Below are positions 58,501 through 64,000 of a stretch of 64,000 nucleotides of DNA, in pieces. Both the position numbers and the translations under genes were made by a program. The stretch spans positions 16,946,012-17,010,011 of the forward strand of contig NC_092665.1 in NCBI RefSeq assembly GCF_032118995.1. Reading direction: 5' to 3'. The notes under the pieces were generated by a model, which saw only the letters and a list, made by a program, of their open reading frames with translations, searched no databases and was not told where the DNA came from. Within the stretch, counting starts at the first letter, position 1, and every line of letters starts with the position of its first letter. Source of the stretch: Asterias amurensis. Its lineage: Eukaryota > Echinodermata > Asteroidea > Forcipulatida > Asteriidae.

Positions 58501-61035
58501 GATTCATCTCAGTGAACTCCGGTTCCAATCCCCTCTTCACAACCCTAGCTTCTCATTTTACACAAATAAGAAGCCTTGGCTATGTTTGAAATTTGAACCA
58601 CGATTCTAGTAATTTACTACAAGAATCATGAAAACCAATCACCCTTTTAGCAAATTCGGGCGCTGCATGGCCTAGAGTTTACGGGATCATAAACAATAAA
58701 TCGCTTATTGTTTTAATTAACTATACGTTTGTAATGATTGGGAATGTGTTCGTGCTATACCTAATTGTCTTAGAATGCGGAAATTAGGAATGTCCTCAGA
58801 ACATCCTGTGTACAAAAATGCGCACTTTAAATATGACGCCATTTGACGTAATGGGATGTTGACAAGACAAGCACTGCAAAATGACAAAACAAGACTCTTT
58901 CACTGTTTGAACTTGAGGTTAGAGGCTTGTAACTTTTGTTTATATTCTTTCTTATTTAGACTCTATTTTGTGGAAAATGACCGCATCACAAAAACGATTT
59001 TGACCTTGAAGTCCCCTTCTCAAATAAAAGCTTATAACTTGTCAAGATTTTAAAAAGAGCTTTTTGAAATAAAAATTCAAAATTTGTGGGTCATATTGCT
59101 CAATAGTTGGACCTTGCATCTTAGTTGTAAAAATATGCTCTGATTCTTGTTTTGCATTTTTCCTAAGAAACTACCCTGTAGAAACCTTACAGTAAACAAG
59201 ATTTCATCCCCGTGTAAACCCTGACACTATTTGGCTGATTGCTGGTCTCCATATATAAAAGCTTTACACTTGCTATTTTTCTATGGAATCATCCGATTTA
59301 TCAATTCAAAGATTCATCAATTGCATTTTCGTGCATTTAGCCTTAAATAGGAAACAATCTGAAGTGATTAGGTAATTTGTCATCGGGGCAATTGGCCAAT
59401 TTAAAAAAACTAATTTTACAGCAATTTGATAAATTCTGAGTCAAACTGCGTGATAACAATAAGGTACACTAAAGTTTAGATCAAACTCATTCCAGATTTC
59501 TTACTTACTTTATTTAATAAACTTATTTTAGTCAGTGTTCTAATGTTGAGTTACAAACCCTACATTATGCCATGGCTCACTTATTGAGTGTCAGTTTTAA
59601 ATTAGTAGGTTGGTCATTAACAAAAGTTTTATCAATTTTAGGCAAATAATATTCGTAACCGGAATTCGTCATAAGTGTTGGTTACTCTGCTGCCATGAAA
59701 CCGCAACTTGTTAAACGGACGCTAAATTCGGCACTGTTGATAAAGATATTTTATTTTGATAATGAAAAATTGATTACTTTGTAATTATGTAATATAATCT
59801 CACCTGCTGCTAGGCTCAGAATATAGAGTGTCGAGTTGGATTTCCTGAATGCTTTAACAAAGACAGCTACGGCCATGATGTTTCCTACAACACCAAACAC
59901 GCAGCTAGTGGCGAGGAATGGTACCTCCCACGAACCCCTGGTTGAATCCCCGATGATGTCACCCCAAGTAGAATCCCCTGTACCCCTGGTTGAATCCCCG
60001 ATGATGTCACCCCAAGTAGAATCCCCTGTACCCCTGGTTGAATCCCCGATGATGTCACCCAAAGTAGAATCCCCTGTACCCCTGGTTGAATCCCCGATGA
60101 TGTCACCCCAAGTAGGTTCCCCTGTACCCCTGGTTGAATCCCCGAAGATGTCACCCCAAGTAGAATCCCCTGTACCCCTGGTTGAATCCCCGATGATGTC
60201 ACCCCAAGTAGAATCCCCTGTACCCCTGGTTGAATCCCCGATGATGTCACCCCAAGTAGAATCCCCTGTACCCCTGGTTGAATCCCCGATGATGTCACCC
60301 CAAGAAGAATCCCCTGTACCCCTGGTTGAATCCCCGATGATGTCACCCAAAGTAGAATCCCCTGTACCCCTGGTTGAATCCCCGATGATGTCACCCCAAG
60401 TAGAATCCCCTGTACCCCTGGTTAAATCCCCGATGATGTCACCCCAAGTAGGTTCCCCTGTACCCCTGGTTGAATCCCCGATGATGTCACACCAAGTAGA
60501 ATCCCCTGTACCCCTGGTTGAATCCCCGATGATGTCACCCCAAGTAGAATCCCCTGTACCCCTGGTTGAATCCCCGATGATGTCACCCCAAGTAGGTTCC
60601 CCTGTACCCCTGGTTGAATACCCGATGATGTCACCCCAAGTAGGTTCCCCTGTACCCCTGGTTGAATCCCCGATGATGTCACCCCAAGTAGGTTCCCCTG
60701 TACCCCTGGTTGAATCCCCGATGATGTCACCCCAAGTAGGTTCCCCTGTACCCCTAGTTGAATCCCCGATGATGTCACCCCAAGTAGAATCCCCTGTACC
60801 CCTGGTTGAATCCCAGACGATGTCACCCCAAGTAGGTTCCCCTGTACCCCTGATTGAATCCCCGATGATGTCACCCCAAGTAGAATCCCCTGTACCCCTG
60901 GTTGAATCCCCGATGATGTCACCCCAAGTAGGTTCCCCTGTACCCCTGGTTGAATCCCAGACGATGTCACCCCAAGCAGGTTCCCCTGTGTTGGAAACCT
61001 GGATAATGGAGTCATCCTCAGCTAAACCCAAGTGA
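55358..61035 (-). CDS. Class A (rhodopsin-like) GPCR with 16-residue-repeat N terminus
   Basis: Exons on the minus strand: about 61035-59804, 56862-56567, 56224-55358 (phases 1, 0). Exon 1: about 22 repeats like GDSTRGTGDSTWGDII, then TM1 VPFLATSCVFGVVGNIMAVAV and the start of TM2 (LYILSLAA). Exon 2: rest of TM2 (DLFILLVVVSL), TM3 ending IDRYIAVCHPLVF, TM4. Exon 3: ECL2 with one cysteine, TM5, TM6, TM7 with NPVVYF, then an acidic tail. The usual cysteine at the start of TM3 and the CWxP of TM6 are not seen. Subfamily unknown, peptide-receptor-like. No in-frame ATG precedes the repeats before a stop, so another 5' exon (acceptor perhaps at 61069) is needed. The acceptor for exon 2 reads AT instead of AG. 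The frame ends inside a SINE. Confidence 0.75.
56863..59803. other. GPCR intron 1
   Basis: Almost 3 kb between the TM1 and TM2 exons. It holds a 30-bp minisatellite (57779-57896). Short open frames elsewhere show no recognisable domain. Confidence 0.55.
57779..57896. repeat. 30-bp minisatellite, four units
   Basis: CACGGGAATAGACCCAATAG followed by GCTCATAGCT, four nearly perfect copies in the GPCR intron. The period is a multiple of three, which keeps a minus-strand frame open. Confidence 0.95.
59936..60990. repeat. 48-bp coding minisatellite, about 22 units
   Basis: CACCCCAAGTAGAATCCCCT followed by GTACCCCTGGTTGAATCCCC and GATGATGT, every 48 bases. Two main variants (AGTAGAATCC and AGTAGGTTCC) encode DSTW and EPTW on the minus strand. 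The array is open in more than one frame on both strands; the minus-strand frame that joins TM1 is the meaningful one. Confidence 0.95.
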
Positions 61036-61068
61036 GATATCAGTCCAGCGTAGCTCGTTGGTTTACCA

Positions 61069-64000
61069 CTGTGTCATTGACTACTAGACTTTGAAACAGC
61101 TTGAGATGAGAGTTGGAATCCGCTACCTGGTTGTGTGGAATTAATCATGGTGATTAAGTGTCTATCGTTGTAAATCAGCTGTGGTTGTTTGCTGTGTGTC
61201 TCCCGCGAGTACAAATGATCAGCTTTCTAGAATAGGGATGATAACTTTCGGCCACACGTCGTAGGCCTACATCACGTGGTTCTAGCTTGCGCCATGATCA
61301 AAGTAAAACCTCGCTCCTCATTGCGATATGAGACAGCACCAAACGTACAAGTATAGTAAAGAGTGTGAGGAACATACTGCACTTCCTGCGAACGCAAATG
61401 CGATACGAATTTTTACGTTCTAATTCGCATCAGTTCCAAGTATTGAACTCATGCGAAACATTCACTGCAAAAACTGTCATGTGACGTCAAAGTTCGTATC
61501 ACATTTGCAAGAAGTATGAACGGGCTTTAGAGTCTCCAATTATATTTGATTTCACCCCTTAGTGCAATGACGGTGTCCTATATATAGAATGGTTTATTAA
61601 AAACTGTCATAAGCAGCCACATGCTGAATTGCAACAATTTACAAAAAAGGGTAAACAATACAAAATTTGATAAAAAAGTCTATTTCACTTGACGAGGATT
61701 TCATGGACAAATTACAAAATTATTCCACTTTTTAGTACATTGCCAGTGTACTATTTCACATGACAAGGATTTCATGCATAAATTACAAAGTTTGACAGAA
61801 ATATTTCCATTTTGTATTCCAGGTACCGAAAATAACAATAAATGTTTCTATTGTCTCCTTACTGAGTCAACTTATTATTGATATTTCTAGTTTGGTTGTA
61901 ATTCTCAATATTGGAGTTTCCTCTTGAACAGGAGTTTGGCCTCGAAGTTGTTCACCATTGGGAACGAGGTTTTCCACTACACTACACTGAATGACACGTA
62001 CACCGAACATATTATTGATAACAAAGCCATTACATACTTGTGTTAGAGTTTGTGAGTGATATTTTGATTGAAAAGTCAAAGAGTTCGAAGTGCAGGGCGG
62101 CATTTTTGTATTGGGGCATCGAGCCGCAGCAGGCACCGATCGGTTGCTAGGATAAAGTCACCTCGTTGTTTGGGACTCGCCATGATATGTTTCATTGCAT
62201 ACGAAGGGGACGAATCTGCAATGAACGTGGACTAGCTGTTGTATGAATGAGTTTGGAAGGACTTGTTATGGATTGATCAGTTTAAAGGTAAATATTGGCT
62301 TTCATGTTTCGTGTAGACCTTTAAATAAATCGTAACATTTTGATGTAAACGTCGTCTGAGGTTCTTGGTACAGGCAACTCCCATGTTCGAACTGTTGTCA
62401 AGTTTCTAATTGGACCATTGTTTATGTAACATAATATTAGTTTGTCAATGTATCGTTTTAGGACAGACTGTTAATAGTTTAGGAGAGAAAATATTTGACT
62501 ATGAAAAAAGTCTGAATAGTTTGATGGTCTAACTTGAAAGGTTTAGATTTGATGTGCTAAGCCGAAGGTTAAAAACAAAACCACCTATACACGGTGTTAC
62601 TATTATTATTAAGATCTGAATCAGCTTTGTTGATAAATTCGATATCACACACAGGTTAAATAGACTCACTGGAAGATAAGACAGAAACACAATGTATTTG
62701 TTTGTCCATGGGTCCTTAAAGTTAGGGTTGCTAGTTTATTTTTTAATTTTAACATAATACTTAGCCGTATTGGGGGGGGGGGGGCACAGAATCTCCTGCC
62801 ACACCGAACCTAAGTGGAAAGTGTTGAGTTTTATGAACACAATTACGCAATTATGGCATTGTGAAGATTTGACAATTACCCAAGGAAAATGGGGTAAATT
62901 CCTCCCTCTCTATGGAAAACTAGATTCTGAAGGACGGCTTCAAAACACCATTGGCTGTTTGCAAGTTTATAAAGTGTACCCCTTCTTGTTGCAAAGTAAA
63001 ACGAGACAACAACATTGTTTGGAATGACTTGTGATTCGATGCACTGTTCATCGTTGTATTAAGAATGACAAACATTCTACACTGCCTCAGTCGTATCTCA
63101 ATGACGTATGAATCGTTACTTTCTCAACTAATCTTTTCCAACTTTTAGGAATATTATCTCTGTCCATTTGTTTTCTTCAAAACTCCTTGCCGTTCATCAT
63201 GCCCACTCCCTTTCCTCCTACTTCCCTACCGTGTCCTTGAGGACTCCGCCCTCTTTGGCTCGGTTTCTTGAGGCTACTTTTTGTCAATCTTGCTTTCCAG
63301 AAAGAAAGGTTTTAGCCAAAATATCTTGTCTTGTGTATAATTTTTGGAATGATCTTCTGGCTATTTTTACCAAAACCAGAATATTTATACGGCAATGTTT
63401 TCTGCGGCAAGCAGCTAATAGTAATACGTATTGTCGTGTTTGGTGTGTAGGACCCCTACTTCAAATGTCAACAGGCGTTGAATAACAAGAGTCAGTATGT
63501 TGTCATTCATGGACCGAAAGACCAAACATAACAGCCTTAAATAAAATCAATATGACAACTTGTTCTTCTCTTCAACAAATAATGTTCAGACCTAGTTGAA
63601 TCTGTGTCAATACAAGAAGCAACAAAACCTAACTCATTTTCTTTGTGTGAATGGTCGATCTGTTCTGCATCCATATGTTAGTTCACACCAGGTGTTTGAG
63701 CGGAATTTAATAGCTCGGGAGATTTAATACCCTGTCAATTTGATGTCTATTTAGTTTAAATGATTTGTGAGGTATATATTTTATTCTTTCCTGTGTCTGT
63801 AATAAAAGGTACAAGGTAAATCGTGATCCCTAAACGAAGGTGTATGACCTCAAGATATGACGTCACGTAGCGCTTGCTGCATATGAACTCAAGACGCCAC
63901 AATAATTATTGCATGCCAGTAGAAAGTGCTTAATATAAATCCATTCATATCTACCACTCTCCTTATTGAATACTACGTATTAGGAAGGACAGAGTTTTGA
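61069..64000. other. Right-hand end of the window, no supported gene
   Basis: Should contain the promoter and any first exon of the minus-strand GPCR. There is a run of 14 G near 62771-62784. On the minus strand an ATG in good context near 62181 opens a 36-codon frame that is not recognised. The sequence near 63340-63420 (FWNDLLAIFTKTRIFIRQCF) is reminiscent of a LINE C-terminal end but too weak to call. Confidence 0.4.

Noticed and set aside
59836-61035. 399-residue plus-strand frame across the 48-bp array
   Set aside because: It has no partner domain or start context. Only the minus-strand frame joins a real TM1 helix.
62094-62190. Minus-strand ATG in good context (MASPKQRG...) as first exon of the GPCR
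   Set aside because: No signal peptide or clear donor with matching phase; only 36 open codons.
62771-63027. 85-residue frame beginning with a glycine run
   Set aside because: Starts in a poly-G tract, no recognised motif, no splice context.
63168-63485. Plus-strand frame with FWNDLLAIFTKTRIFIRQCF as a LINE ORF2 end
   Set aside because: Only a weak resemblance over one helix-like stretch and no LINE tail after it.
1-64000. CRISPR arrays, operons or bacterial signals
   Set aside because: The window is clearly spliced nuclear DNA; the regular repeats are minisatellites without spacers.

Overview
The window is nuclear DNA of an intron-rich invertebrate, most likely a marine deuterostome and probably an echinoderm. 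It carries vertebrate-like multi-exon genes with canonical GT-AG introns (eIF4G, TMEM26-like, a sugar-binding F-box-like protein, a class A GPCR), tRNA-derived SINEs, MITE-like elements and many minisatellites. The species call is inference.

Layout. 1-2545: flank without a recognisable gene. 2546-21157 (+): the translation scaffold eIF4G, 27 exons from the glutamine-rich N terminus to the stop codon; the exon with the start codon was not found. Summed exon length stays in one frame (1704 codons plus stop). 21158-24599: its 3' flank. 24600-26965: a 2.4-kb repeat insertion. 27017-27838: a RING/coiled-coil gene. The block from 2135 to 28222 (eIF4G plus RING gene) is tandemly duplicated. The second copy, 28223-42325, holds a shrunken eIF4G (internal deletions, one nonsense codon, one frameshift) and a second RING gene (41136-41957) that lacks the 2.4-kb insertion.

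42617-44720 (+): small exons with correct splice sites that encode a second, diverged eIF4G-type eIF4E-binding segment and a short tail. They follow the second RING gene in a compatible phase, so RING exon and eIF4E-binding exons may form one gene: a RING protein able to dock on eIF4E. This is the most novel candidate in the window.

44.8-47 kb: a LINE tail and a 68-bp satellite. 47039-50970 (+): TMEM26-like membrane protein with one in-frame TAA. 51778-53442 (+): F-box plus FBA-domain protein (FBXO2/6/44 group). 55358-61035 (-): class A GPCR whose N-terminal exon reads through a 48-bp minisatellite, giving about 22 repeats of 16 residues before the first membrane helix, and whose C-terminal frame runs into a SINE. 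61-64 kb: no supported gene.

Functional links: eIF4G, its shortened copy and the eIF4E-binding paralogue all concern cap-dependent translation; the RING and F-box genes concern ubiquitylation. If RING and eIF4E-binding exons are joined, the locus would couple the two. All identities rest on reading motifs and remembered family sequences; no search was run.
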